A program made the translations under genes and the position numbers. Shown here piece after piece: positions 1 to 6,397 of a stretch of DNA of 8,661 bases. This DNA comes from JAZTZP01 sp045637525 (GTDB lineage Bacteria; Bacillota; Clostridia; UBA1381): contig JAZTZP010000009.1 in assembly GCA_045637525.1 (NCBI GenBank), positions 1-8,661 on the forward strand, in the 5' to 3' direction. Under the pieces are notes generated by a model that was not told the origin of the DNA, searched no databases, and saw only the letters and a list, made by a program, of their open reading frames with translations. Every line of letters begins with the position of its first letter. Position 1 is the stretch's first letter.

Positions 1-19
1 TTGCGATTTCTTCATTAAC

Positions 20-149
20 TTGTAGCGTAAGCTACAAATTTCACCCACATTTATGTGGATTTCACCTGTCCGAAAGGACAGATTTCACCTTTTGCTGTTA
101 GGCAAAAGATTTCACTGCAATACTGTAAACGTTAAGTTGACAGTATTGC
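20..149. repeat. Array of five hairpins joined by a constant ATTTCAC linker
   Basis: Five consecutive inverted repeats have different stems but an identical joiner. The stems are 20-26/31-37 (TTGTAGC, loop GTAA), 45-49/54-58 (CCACA), 66-71/76-81 (CTGTCC, loop GAAA), 89-95/102-108 (CTTTTGC) and 117-126/140-149 (GCAATACTGT). The 7-mer ATTTCAC occupies 38-44, 59-65, 82-88 and 109-115, filling each gap between the first four stems and falling one base short of the fifth. Stem sequence varies while pairing is kept, which suggests that structure matters. Two loops are GNRA-type (GTAA, GAAA). I recall similar hairpin strings between genes in Clostridia genomes, but know no assigned function. Whether it acts as RNA, as a DNA element, or is a decaying mobile repeat cannot be told from this sequence. 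It may extend beyond the window's left edge. Confidence 0.85.
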
Positions 150-150
150 T

Positions 151-220
151 TTAGGCAAGGGAGGCAAGCAAAGCGGCATCGAAATCCTACTACTCTATCG
201 TAAGATAAACTATAATTTAT
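151..220 (-). repeat. Left copy of the intergenic repeat also found at the right end
   Basis: Read on the minus strand, this 70-base stretch begins ATAAATTATAGTTTATC and ends GCCTCCCTTGCCTAA. Exactly these 17-base and 15-base blocks recur on the plus strand at 8522-8538 and 8577-8591, and the total span is again 70 bases. The middle is diverged but keeps CGCTTTGC and a small hairpin (here 196-199/204-207, loop GTAA). The hairpin array directly abuts it. It is a non-coding repeat family, possibly a REP- or MITE-like element; no transposase is visible. Confidence 0.8.
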
Positions 221-243
221 ACTGTTTCACAATTCTTTGGTAT

Positions 244-273
244 TAGTTACATTTTAACATATTATAGTTACAT
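244..273 (+). promoter_or_regulatory. Direct repeat upstream of the melA promoter, possible activator site
   Basis: TAGTTACAT occurs at 244-252 and again at 265-273, exactly 21 bases apart, which is two helical turns. The second copy ends 7 bases before the -35 box. Directly repeated half-sites at about this spacing, close to the -35, are typical of AraC/XylS-family activators, and melA in enterobacteria is controlled by the AraC-type protein MelR. No regulator gene lies in the window, so the link is inference; a chance repeat in AT-rich DNA is possible. Confidence 0.35.
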
Positions 274-280
274 GATGCAA

Positions 281-309
281 TTGACATTTTGAATAAAATA
301 TAGTATAAT
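281..309 (+). promoter_or_regulatory. Sigma-A promoter of melA
   Basis: TTGACA (281-286) and TATAAT (304-309) are both perfect consensus, with a 17-base spacer. Transcription should begin near 316, leaving a leader of about 57 bases before the melA start at 373. The DNA just upstream is AT-rich and carries the 21-base-spaced direct repeat. Confidence 0.85.
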
Positions 310-372
310 GAATTTAAATTATGTGTCGAAATTTTTTTTGAGGATTTCGCTGAGAAAAGGAGATGCTGAATA

Positions 373-1698
373 ATGCTTAAAATTACTTTTGTTGGTGCGG
401 GCAGTACGGTTTTTGCGAAAAACGTATTGGGAGACGTTATGTGTACGCCGGCAATCAGAGAGTGCGAAATAGCACTTTATGACATTGATGAGGAGCGCTT
501 GAATGAGTCGTATATTATGATTTGTGCGCTTAACAAGAACATCAATGAAAACAGAGCTGTGATAAAAAAATATCTTGGACTTAACGAGAGAAAGGACGCT
601 CTTCGTGATGCGGATTTTGTTATTAATGCTATTCAGGTAGGCGGATATGAGCCTTGTACGGTTACGGATTTTGAAATTCCAAAGAAATACGGCTTAAGAC
701 AGACAATTGCCGATACCTTGGGAATAGGCGGAATTTTCCGTGCACTTCGTACTATTCCGGTGCTTGAATCTTTAGCACGGGATATGGAAGAGGTTTGTCC
801 TGATACATGGTTCTTAAACTACACAAATCCGATGGCGATGCTGACCGGATATATGCAAAGATACACAAAAATCAAGACGATAGGTCTTTGCCACAGCGTT
901 CAGGTTTGTGCGAAGGCTATTCTTGAAGGTGTTGATATGCCGGAATATATTGATAACAATGTTCATACTATTGCCGGTATCAATCACATGGCTTGGCTTT
1001 TGTCTATTCATGATAAGGACGGAAACGACCTTTATCCTGAAATCAAGAAAAGAGCAAAGGAAAAGAACAAGAACGAAAAGCATAACGATATGGTACGCTT
1101 TGAGTACATAGATAAGCTCGGATATTATTGTACGGAGTCGAGTGAGCATAATGCCGAATACAATCCGTATTTCATAAAGTCGAAGTATCCGGAGCTTATT
1201 GAAAAATATAATATTCCTTTAGACGAATATCCGCGTCGCTGTGTAAATCAGATAGCTGACTGGAAAAAGCAGAAAGAGGAGCTTGTTGAAAACAGCGATA
1301 AGCTTACTCATGAAAGATCAAGGGAATATGCTTCTTGCATAATAGAGGCTATGATAACAGACAAGCCTTACAAGATTGGCGGCAATGTGATTAACAACGG
1401 CGTTATAGAAAATCTTCCGGCTGAGGCTTGCGTGGAAGTGCCTTGTATGGTAGACAGCACAGGTATTAATCCGTGTAAGGTGGGCAAGCTTCCTACACAG
1501 CTTGCGGCTATGAATATGTCTAATATTTCTCCTCAGCTTCTTGCAATCGAGGCTGCGGTTGAAAAATCAAAGGCAAAGATTTATCAGGCTGCTATGATGG
1601 ATCCGCATACGGCGGCAGAGCTTTCGCTTGATGACATTATTGCGATGTGCGATGATTTGATTGAAGCTCACGGCGACTGGCTTCCGGAATATAAATAA
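373..1698 (+). CDS. melA: Alpha-galactosidase, glycoside hydrolase family 4 (MelA-like)
   Basis: The product hydrolyses alpha-galactosides such as melibiose by the NAD+- and divalent-metal-dependent GH4 mechanism. At 441 residues it matches the family length (E. coli MelA is about 450) and resembles MelA end to end from recall: Rossmann motif VGAGSTVFAKN near residues 7-17, GGYEPCTVTDFE at 90-101, QTIADTLG at 110-117, NYTNPMAM at 149-156, GLCHSVQ at 171-177, GINHMAW at 202-208, TESSEH at 254-259 and the C-terminal HGDWLP. Cys173 and His205 are the expected metal ligands. No signal peptide is present, so it is cytosolic. The start is set by AAAAGGAGA (355-363) ten bases before the ATG. It is transcribed alone from its own strong promoter and converges on the GH2 gene. 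Alternative GH4 activities (alpha-glucosidase, alpha-galacturonidase) are less likely because the CHSVQ motif and flanking text are MelA-like. Confidence 0.95.
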   Translation: MLKITFVGAGSTVFAKNVLGDVMCTPAIRECEIALYDIDEERLNESYIMICALNKNINENRAVIKKYLGLNERKDALRDADFVINAIQVGGYEPCTVTDFEIPKKYGLRQTIADTLGIGGIFRALRTIPVLESLARDMEEVCPDTWFLNYTNPMAMLTGYMQRYTKIKTIGLCHSVQVCAKAILEGVDMPEYIDNNVHTIAGINHMAWLLSIHDKDGNDLYPEIKKRAKEKNKNEKHNDMVRFEYIDKLGYYCTESSEHNAEYNPYFIKSKYPELIEKYNIPLDEYPRRCVNQIADWKKQKEELVENSDKLTHERSREYASCIIEAMITDKPYKIGGNVINNGVIENLPAEACVEVPCMVDSTGINPCKVGKLPTQLAAMNMSNISPQLLAIEAAVEKSKAKIYQAAMMDPHTAAELSLDDIIAMCDDLIEAHGDWLPEYK

Positions 1699-1709
1699 AA
1701 TTTCATGAA

Positions 1710-1747
1710 AAAAGGCTTTGCCTGCGTATGTACAGGCAAGGCCTTTT
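1710..1747. terminator. Bidirectional terminator between melA and the GH2 gene
   Basis: A 15-base-pair stem (1710-1724 with 1733-1747, one G-T pair) encloses the 8-base loop CGTATGTA. The left arm starts in an A-run and the right arm ends in TTTT, so the structure works as an intrinsic terminator on either strand. It begins 12 bases after the melA stop and ends 9 bases before the stop of the opposing gene. Confidence 0.9.
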
Positions 1748-1755
1748 GTATTGAT

Positions 1756-4587
1756 TTAAGAAAGAAGATTTTTAAGAAATCTCTTTGCTACGGGGTTTTC
1801 TGTTCTTAAGTCCACGGTACATATGATGTACTTTTTGCCTTCAAACTCTTTTTCGGCACAGGCAAGAACCGGTACCCATTTGTTATCGCTGTTTTTATTA
1901 CCGCTTGTAAGAATTGGTGTGAAGCCTTCTGCTGTGAAGGTTTTTGTTATAATCGGAGTTATCATGTCTGCTTCTTTATTATACCAGTATGAAAAATCCT
2001 TTGGTTTAAATTCTGCTACGCTCTCATGACCTGTTTTTCTTGATACAAAGTGGAGAGGAAGCATACCACATTCTTTTACGGCAACGGTTTCACCGGCTAT
2101 TGTGTGTGTGCCGGGTTCGGGGTTTATTATGATAACATTATCATTTTCAGGAACTTCTACATCTTCAAAGACTTCAATATTAACGCTGTTTTCACATAAG
2201 GGCTGATTGTTTTCATCTGAAAGAACTGCACGAAGTGTGAATACTTCACGGTCCTTTACTGAATCAATTGTGAATACTGCCTCTGATGAATATTCGTTTG
2301 TACTGTTTTTAATAACAGCAGGTGCGTTTCCGGTGAGAAGTATACCGTCTTTATTATACAGCTCATATACGATGGTGTAGTTATTGTTTTCTTTATTGGT
2401 ATCGTTACATACAAAGCATTCTATACTGATTTGTTCACCGGCTGTATATGTAAATCTGTCGGTACGGAGCGAAATCATAAGAGGCTCCAGCGCATCTCTG
2501 TAAGCGAAAAATGCTTTTTTCGGAATACGCTTGCAGTCCATTATCGTTTTCATCCAACCGCTCGGCCATGCGTCTATAAACAGATGTATGGCATTTGAAA
2601 TCATGTTGTTATCACGTCTGTATGCTTCTGTCATCATCTTTGTTGCGAATGCCTGGAATTCGTGGCTTTCACGCACCCAGTCTTCCATTGTGTCTTGCGT
2701 ATCATAGAAGAAACGATGGAAGTGTCCGGTTTGTGCTCTTATGATGTTTGCAGGGCTGAAAGGTTCTTTTAACCATTCTTTCGGATAGAATTCCTCCATA
2801 ACCTCAACAGAGTCAAGACCTTCGGCACCGTATTCACCGCAACCGTAATACCAGTTCGGACGGACAGGAATCCAGTAGCCTTTATGGAGCTTGCCGATGT
2901 CTATTCCATGGCCGTTGTACCACATAGGATAACAGTGGTTATCCGGCATACTCTCTGTCGGCGGATCGTAGTCTCCGTCGACGTGTTTTATTACTCTGTC
3001 CGGGTTTTGCAGTTTTATTACTATGTCACATGCGGTAAAGAACTGCTCAAGCTCTTCACGGGTGAGGTGACGGTGAGGCTCGTTATTTGCATTCGGAAAC
3101 GGCTCGTTTATATAGGTATCAACTATGCAACAGGGATGTTTCCTTACAAGACGTTCCATTTCTTCTGCCTGACGTACACCTTCGGTAAACTTTGAACGTC
3201 GCATACAGCCGAACAGCGGAAGGTCTGTCTGAATCATAAGTCCCAAACGGTCGCAGTAGGTGTAAATCTCGTCCTGGACAGGGCGCTGGGTAATTCTTAA
3301 GAAATTCATGTTGCAGAGCTTTGCAAGGAGAATATCGTCTGTAAGCTGCTCAAAATCGCCGTTCATGACATCCTGCTGTTCATAACCCATGGTATTTGCA
3401 CCGCGAAGTCTTGTTTTTCTGCCGTTTAAGTAGAACATACCTTTCTTTTCGCTTGTTGTGTCCTGAGTGAATGAACGCATACCGAACTGCTGAGCTTTGG
3501 TATCGGTTACTTCACCGCCGACGAGTACAGAAACCTGTGCCTGATAAAGGTATGGCGTATCAAGCTCCCAAAGTCGGGGGTTTTTTATTTCTACCGGGAT
3601 TTTATATATGTTCTTTCCGTTTTTAACAGGCATAGGTATGCCTTTTCCGAGAATGTCTTTTACGATAGCTTCCGTTAGGCTGTCGCCCATGCCGACTGTT
3701 TTTGTAGTCTGGGGTATATAGAGGAAGTCTTTTATTACTGTTTCATCAAAATTCTGTCCGAATATTGAGAACATGATTTCGATATCTGTGGTTTTATAAG
3801 TGGAGTTGTTTACCTCAACCCATATTTCCGCCTTTTCTTCTTCGGGAAGCGGACGGACGAAGATATCTGTAAGATGTATCTGATTTCTTTCTTCAAAATA
3901 TACCTTGTTGTATAAGCCTGTTCCGGCAGGGCAGTGATGCCAGCCCTCTAAGGCATCGTCCCAGCCGGGACCTGTTGCGGCATAAAGCTTGTCGCCTTCT
4001 GCTTTTTCATCGCCGGCAAAGGCGTTTCCGCCGTATATGTAGTCGTTGTAAAGCTCTACTTTGAGCTTGTTTTTGCCGGATTTTACGTTGTTTGTGATAT
4101 GAAATTCAAAGGGTGAGAAAAATCCCTCATGAGTTCCTACGCATACGTCATTTATATAAACAACGGCGATATAGTCAGCTCCGTCAAAACAGATGTAATA
4201 CGCTTTGTCATCCTTTTTATCTGCTTCAAATTCCGCTTCGTATGTATAAAGATTATATCCGATCGGGGCTCCATAATGCGGAATAGTCACTTTTTCCTTG
4301 CCGTTTAAGATAAACTCATTTATGTATGTTCTGTTTGTAAATGACTTTATTTTTGGAGCAAGATCCTTTAAAAACGGAGCCATTTTATTTCTTTCGGCGT
4401 CAAGCTCACGGAATAATTCTTCACGCGTGTAGGATTTTTCGGGGAGCTTGTACGTGGATTGCTTATCGGATGTATTTTTTAAGATGCATTGTTTTATTTC
4501 ATGTGGTGCAGGGGCAGGCTCATGCAAAAGATGCATACGGCCGCCTATGCCTTTTGCAGCAATGTCTGCAAAAACGTCATTTGCCAT
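1756..4587 (-). CDS. Glycoside hydrolase family 2 protein (beta-glycosidase of unassigned specificity)
   Basis: The product is 943 residues with a GH2 layout. A jelly-roll sugar-binding domain (about residues 80-235) is followed by immunoglobulin-like strands (about 240-375, ending FGMRSF), a TIM barrel (about 385-700), a further beta-sandwich (about 705-840) and a C-terminal alpha/beta domain. Counting from the chosen start, the acid/base is probably Glu495 in YINEP and the nucleophile Glu585 in YGCGEYGAEG. No signal peptide is seen, so it is likely cytosolic. The start is the ATG at 4587: AAGGAG (4601-4596) lies 8 bases upstream, whereas an in-frame GTG at 4596 overlaps that ribosome binding site. 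Beta-galactosidase, beta-glucuronidase and beta-mannosidase are all GH2. I see no N-x-K glucuronidase signature and cannot assign a substrate. The convergent MelA suggests a galactose-containing plant glycan, but that is inference. Confidence 0.93.
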   Translation of the reverse strand: MANDVFADIAAKGIGGRMHLLHEPAPAPHEIKQCILKNTSDKQSTYKLPEKSYTREELFRELDAERNKMAPFLKDLAPKIKSFTNRTYINEFILNGKEKVTIPHYGAPIGYNLYTYEAEFEADKKDDKAYYICFDGADYIAVVYINDVCVGTHEGFFSPFEFHITNNVKSGKNKLKVELYNDYIYGGNAFAGDEKAEGDKLYAATGPGWDDALEGWHHCPAGTGLYNKVYFEERNQIHLTDIFVRPLPEEEKAEIWVEVNNSTYKTTDIEIMFSIFGQNFDETVIKDFLYIPQTTKTVGMGDSLTEAIVKDILGKGIPMPVKNGKNIYKIPVEIKNPRLWELDTPYLYQAQVSVLVGGEVTDTKAQQFGMRSFTQDTTSEKKGMFYLNGRKTRLRGANTMGYEQQDVMNGDFEQLTDDILLAKLCNMNFLRITQRPVQDEIYTYCDRLGLMIQTDLPLFGCMRRSKFTEGVRQAEEMERLVRKHPCCIVDTYINEPFPNANNEPHRHLTREELEQFFTACDIVIKLQNPDRVIKHVDGDYDPPTESMPDNHCYPMWYNGHGIDIGKLHKGYWIPVRPNWYYGCGEYGAEGLDSVEVMEEFYPKEWLKEPFSPANIIRAQTGHFHRFFYDTQDTMEDWVRESHEFQAFATKMMTEAYRRDNNMISNAIHLFIDAWPSGWMKTIMDCKRIPKKAFFAYRDALEPLMISLRTDRFTYTAGEQISIECFVCNDTNKENNNYTIVYELYNKDGILLTGNAPAVIKNSTNEYSSEAVFTIDSVKDREVFTLRAVLSDENNQPLCENSVNIEVFEDVEVPENDNVIIINPEPGTHTIAGETVAVKECGMLPLHFVSRKTGHESVAEFKPKDFSYWYNKEADMITPIITKTFTAEGFTPILTSGNKNSDNKWVPVLACAEKEFEGKKYIICTVDLRTENPVAKRFLKNLLS

Positions 4588-4620
4588 TTGTATCACTCCT
4601 TATAGGGTTGTTTTAAGGTG

Positions 4621-4649
4621 ATTGTATCATAATTTTCGGGGAATGTCAA
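4621..4649 (-). promoter_or_regulatory. Sigma-A promoter of the GH2 gene
   Basis: On the minus strand TTGACA (4649-4644) and TACAAT (4626-4621) are separated by 17 bases. The predicted start of transcription near 4614 gives a leader of about 27 bases that carries the AAGGAG site. No operator like the one before melA is evident here. Confidence 0.8.
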
Positions 4650-4780
4650 TAAAAATATCAATAAAGTAAATGTATATGCTAATAATTGAAAGGTACAAAA
4701 ACATAGCGTTTTCAAATATTACAACGGCTTTACGGATTGGTAACCAGTATTAAGAATTCAATAAGAAATGATTACAAATG

Positions 4781-4809
4781 TTGACAATTTTTGGAAATAA
4801 AGTTATAAT
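4781..4809 (+). promoter_or_regulatory. Sigma-A promoter of the small 104-residue gene
   Basis: TTGACA (4781-4786), a 17-base spacer and TATAAT (4804-4809) form a perfect consensus promoter. Transcription should begin near 4816, about 40 bases before the start codon. Confidence 0.85.
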
Positions 4810-4855
4810 ATGTTTAGCATTTGCCGGTATATAGAAAAAGGAAGGTTTAATGTGA

Positions 4856-5170
4856 ATGAAAAAGAATTTTTTCAAAGAAGCAAAGTTTGAGTATGAAGGT
4901 CAGAGGTTTATGCTGGAGTATTGTCTGACAGAAGAAAATGATGGTCTTAGCGGTCAAAATGTCTACGGGGTTGGGGTGAGAATGGAAAAAGTCTTGCCTG
5001 ACGGACAGGTTTTAAAAGAAGGTAAACAGATTTTACCTGTATTCCGCAGTAAAAATACAGCGGAAGAGTTGGCGGAATTGTTGTCGGGGAATGATGTTTT
5101 TCCTATATCTCTTTATGAGGTTACGACTGAATATATATTGAATAAAATCCATGTCTGTGACATGGCATAA
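4856..5170 (+). CDS. Small protein of unknown function, possibly DUF6514-like
   Basis: The product is a 104-residue soluble protein with no signal peptide or membrane segment. Its core pattern (YGVGVRMEKV near residue 37, then acidic/hydrophobic strands, AEELAELLSGNDVFPISLYEV at about 69-89, then a short helix) recalls the small Clostridia family DUF6514, which has no known function; that match is from memory. AAGGAAGG (4838-4845) lies 10 bases before the ATG, and an overlapping GTG at 4852 opens only a very short frame. It is a single-gene unit with its own consensus promoter and a strong terminator just downstream, so it is probably well expressed. Confidence 0.8.
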   Translation: MKKNFFKEAKFEYEGQRFMLEYCLTEENDGLSGQNVYGVGVRMEKVLPDGQVLKEGKQILPVFRSKNTAEELAELLSGNDVFPISLYEVTTEYILNKIHVCDMA

Positions 5171-5185
5171 TTGACTGAGTGTATA

Positions 5186-5239
5186 AAAATCAAAAAGAGG
5201 CTGTTGCTGTAATTGATGCAATTGCCTCTTTTTGATTTT
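5186..5239. terminator. Bidirectional terminator with a perfect 16-base-pair stem
   Basis: Arms 5186-5201 and 5224-5239 are perfect inverted copies with GAGGC at the stem tip and A- and T-rich outer ends. The inner 22 bases can pair further (TTGC 5204-5207 with GCAA 5218-5221). It starts 15 bases after the 104-residue gene stops and ends 27 bases beyond the stop of the opposing repeat-peptide gene, so it serves both transcripts. Confidence 0.9.
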
Positions 5240-5266
5240 GGTATATCAGCGTATTTTCAGGAAAAA

Positions 5267-5449
5267 TTATCTGTAGTTTTCCTGTCTGTTGTTTCTTTCA
5301 TTCTGCTGATTGTTTCTTTCATTCTGCTGGTTGTTGTTTCTTTCGTTTTGCTGATTGTTGTTTCTTTCATTGTTTTGATTGTTGTTTCTTTCGTTTTGTT
5401 GGTTGTTGTTTCTTTCATTGTTTTGATTTTGTTGTTTTTCGTTATTCAT
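5267..5449 (-). CDS. Asn/Gln/Glu/Arg-rich octapeptide-repeat small protein
   Basis: The predicted product is 60 residues. After MNNEKQQNQN come four 8-residue units of NERNNNQQ type (one ends QN) and two 7-residue units (NERNNQQ, NERNNRQ), closing with ENYR. There are no hydrophobic residues beyond Met1, one Tyr and one near the end at most, so it must be disordered and highly hydrophilic with balanced Glu/Arg charge. AAAGGA lies 10 bases before the ATG at 5449; a GTG at 5458 is too close to that site. It follows the SSB-like gene by 49 bases on the same strand and has no clear promoter of its own. I recall similar short N/Q-rich proteins in Clostridia, some suspected to be spore-associated, without proof. 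The coding claim rests on the ribosome binding site, operon position and unit length changing in whole codons. Confidence 0.65.
   Translation of the reverse strand: MNNEKQQNQNNERNNNQQNERNNNQNNERNNNQQNERNNNQQNERNNQQNERNNRQENYR
5282..5419 (-). repeat. Tandem 24-base repeat inside the repeat-peptide gene
   Basis: Six head-to-tail units on the minus strand are based on AACGAAAGAAACAACAACCA plus four bases: four units of 24 bases followed by two of 21. The length change is exactly one codon, and third-position differences (for example AAC/AAT, CAA/CAG) leave the peptide pattern intact. This fits selection on protein rather than drift of a simple repeat. Confidence 0.85.
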
Positions 5450-5458
5450 GAGTTTCAC

Positions 5459-5489
5459 ATCCTTTCGATGTTATTATGTCCGAAAGGAT
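5459..5489 (-). promoter_or_regulatory. Hairpin covering the ribosome binding site of the repeat peptide
   Basis: ATCCTTTCG at 5459-5467 and CGAAAGGAT at 5481-5489 form a perfect 9-base-pair stem with a 13-base loop. On the transcribed minus strand the AAAGGA ribosome binding site of the gene starting at 5449 lies in the downstream arm, so the folded form would hide it. There is no following T-run, so it is not a typical terminator. It may limit or gate translation, or protect the 3' end of the upstream message. Confidence 0.55.
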
Positions 5490-5498
5490 AGGTATTAT

Positions 5499-6131
5499 TC
5501 ATAAAATTTCGGTTTCTTCGTTTTTTTCTATTCTGTTTACCGAAACCTCATACGCTGTTCTTGTTACTACTTCGTCTTCTGACAGGCGTTTCTGATAGTT
5601 CCGGGACTGTATGCGTCCTTTGATTTTTATGTTATCGCCAACCTTTAAGCTCTTTCCGAAGCGTGCGTTTCTGCCCCAGGCGATAATAGGTATATAGTCT
5701 GATTTGTTGTATGTTCTGTTTACTGCTAAAAGCATATCTGTTATCTCACGTCCGAACGGCGTTGTGCGGTATACCGGCTCTTTGCATATATAGCCGTTAA
5801 GGTATAATGAATTAGGGTTTTTTATGTCATCATCGGAAGCTATTCTTATATCTTTTGCGAAAACAGTAAGTATGAGCTTGTTTGACGTTTCATCAAAGCT
5901 GTTGTATGAGCGGAACTGACCTTCAACGTCGACGACGTCTCCTTTTTTGCACCCGCAGTCGTCTATAAGACGTTCGGAAACCATGATTTTTATATAGTCA
6001 AAGGCTCCGCTAAGACGCGGCACCTTGAGTGTTGTGCTGTAAAAATCTTCGCCGTATATCCTGTGGCTGAGCCCGAATTCTTCTTCTATTGTACCTGTTA
6101 TAAAGGCGCAGTTGTTGCCTGAATGATCCAT
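5499..6131 (-). CDS. Single-stranded DNA-binding protein-like, two OB folds
   Basis: The product has 210 residues that read as two OB-type domains: about residues 7-97 (ITGTIEEEF, then YIKIMVSERLIDD, KGDVVDVEGQFRSYN and LTVFAKDIRI) and about 107-202 (SLYLNGYICKEPVYRTTPFGREI, MLLAVNR, YIPIIAWGRNA, VGDNIKIKGRIQSRNYQKR). The second half has the usual SSB/PriB pattern, so single-stranded DNA or RNA binding is the likely role. It lacks the glycine/glutamine tail and acidic DDDIPF-type tip by which bacterial SSB recruits repair proteins, and ends in EKNEETEIL, so it is probably not the housekeeping SSB. GGGAGG eight bases before the ATG fixes the start. The repeat peptide follows 49 bases downstream; the gene is divergent from feoA. 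Confidence 0.82.
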   Translation of the reverse strand: MDHSGNNCAFITGTIEEEFGLSHRIYGEDFYSTTLKVPRLSGAFDYIKIMVSERLIDDCGCKKGDVVDVEGQFRSYNSFDETSNKLILTVFAKDIRIASDDDIKNPNSLYLNGYICKEPVYRTTPFGREITDMLLAVNRTYNKSDYIPIIAWGRNARFGKSLKVGDNIKIKGRIQSRNYQKRLSEDEVVTRTAYEVSVNRIEKNEETEIL

Positions 6132-6167
6132 GTTGATTTCCTCCCAAAAGTAATTTGATTTTTTTCA

Positions 6168-6320
6168 TTAACTTTCAATTTTCAATTGTAATTGCATTTT
6201 GAAATTACCTAAAATATATATATGCATAATAGAGGTGTTTCATGCATAAGTAATTAAAAAGATAAAAAACGGGAAATTGTAAAATGCAATTACAATTGAA
6301 AACGGAAAATTGAAAATTAA
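6168..6320. repeat. Long imperfect palindrome between the SSB-like gene and feoA
   Basis: Perfect 22-base inverted arms lie at 6179-6200 and 6281-6302. Outside a 7-base bulge (6303-6309) the pairing resumes for 11 bases with one mismatch (6168-6178 with 6310-6320). The 80-base centre carries smaller inverted repeats: AATTAC 6203-6208 with GTAATT 6250-6255, and TATGCAT 6221-6227 with ATGCATA 6242-6248. This fits a MITE-like insertion or an inverted duplication of a gene leader. It fills most of the gene-free stretch 6132-6458, where no convincing promoter for the SSB-like gene was found. Confidence 0.8.
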
Positions 6321-6397
6321 GGAGGAAAATCAAAGATTTTCATTAATTTATGTTTGCTTACTATGAAATTTTAATGATTTTTCATTTTTAACTGCGA

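Noticed and set aside
20..149. CRISPR array
   Set aside because: The constant unit is only 7 bases and the variable parts are self-complementary and short (about 13-33 bases); no cas genes are present.
814..1149. Minus-strand open frame within melA, and similar frames inside the GH2 gene and feoB
   Set aside because: They lie wholly inside well-identified genes, have no family resemblance and no ribosome binding sites.
4588..4596. Upstream GTG start for the GH2 gene adding three residues
   Set aside because: The GTG overlaps the AAGGAG ribosome binding site; the ATG at 4587 has correct 8-base spacing.
4646..4665. Direct repeat TCAATAAA, 12 bases apart, over the GH2 -35
   Set aside because: Short and AT-rich, with spacing not typical of a known regulator; likely chance.
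5213..5491. Plus-strand 92-codon open frame rich in Val, Ser, Phe, Ile and Leu, resembling a membrane protein
   Set aside because: It is the complement of the Asn/Gln repeat gene, starts inside the terminator loop, and lacks a ribosome binding site. The minus-strand frame has a ribosome binding site and an operon context.
6363..6386. Fur or DtxR operator upstream of feoA (ATGAAA...TTTCAT and AATGA...TCATT)
   Set aside because: These are short AT-rich inverted repeats that do not match the Fur 19-mer or DtxR consensus well enough to support a call.
6350..6391. Thirteen-codon plus-strand frame starting ATGTTTGCTTAC after the orphan ribosome binding site
   Set aside because: The spacing from GGAGG is 24 bases, too long, and the frame is very short with no sign of conservation.
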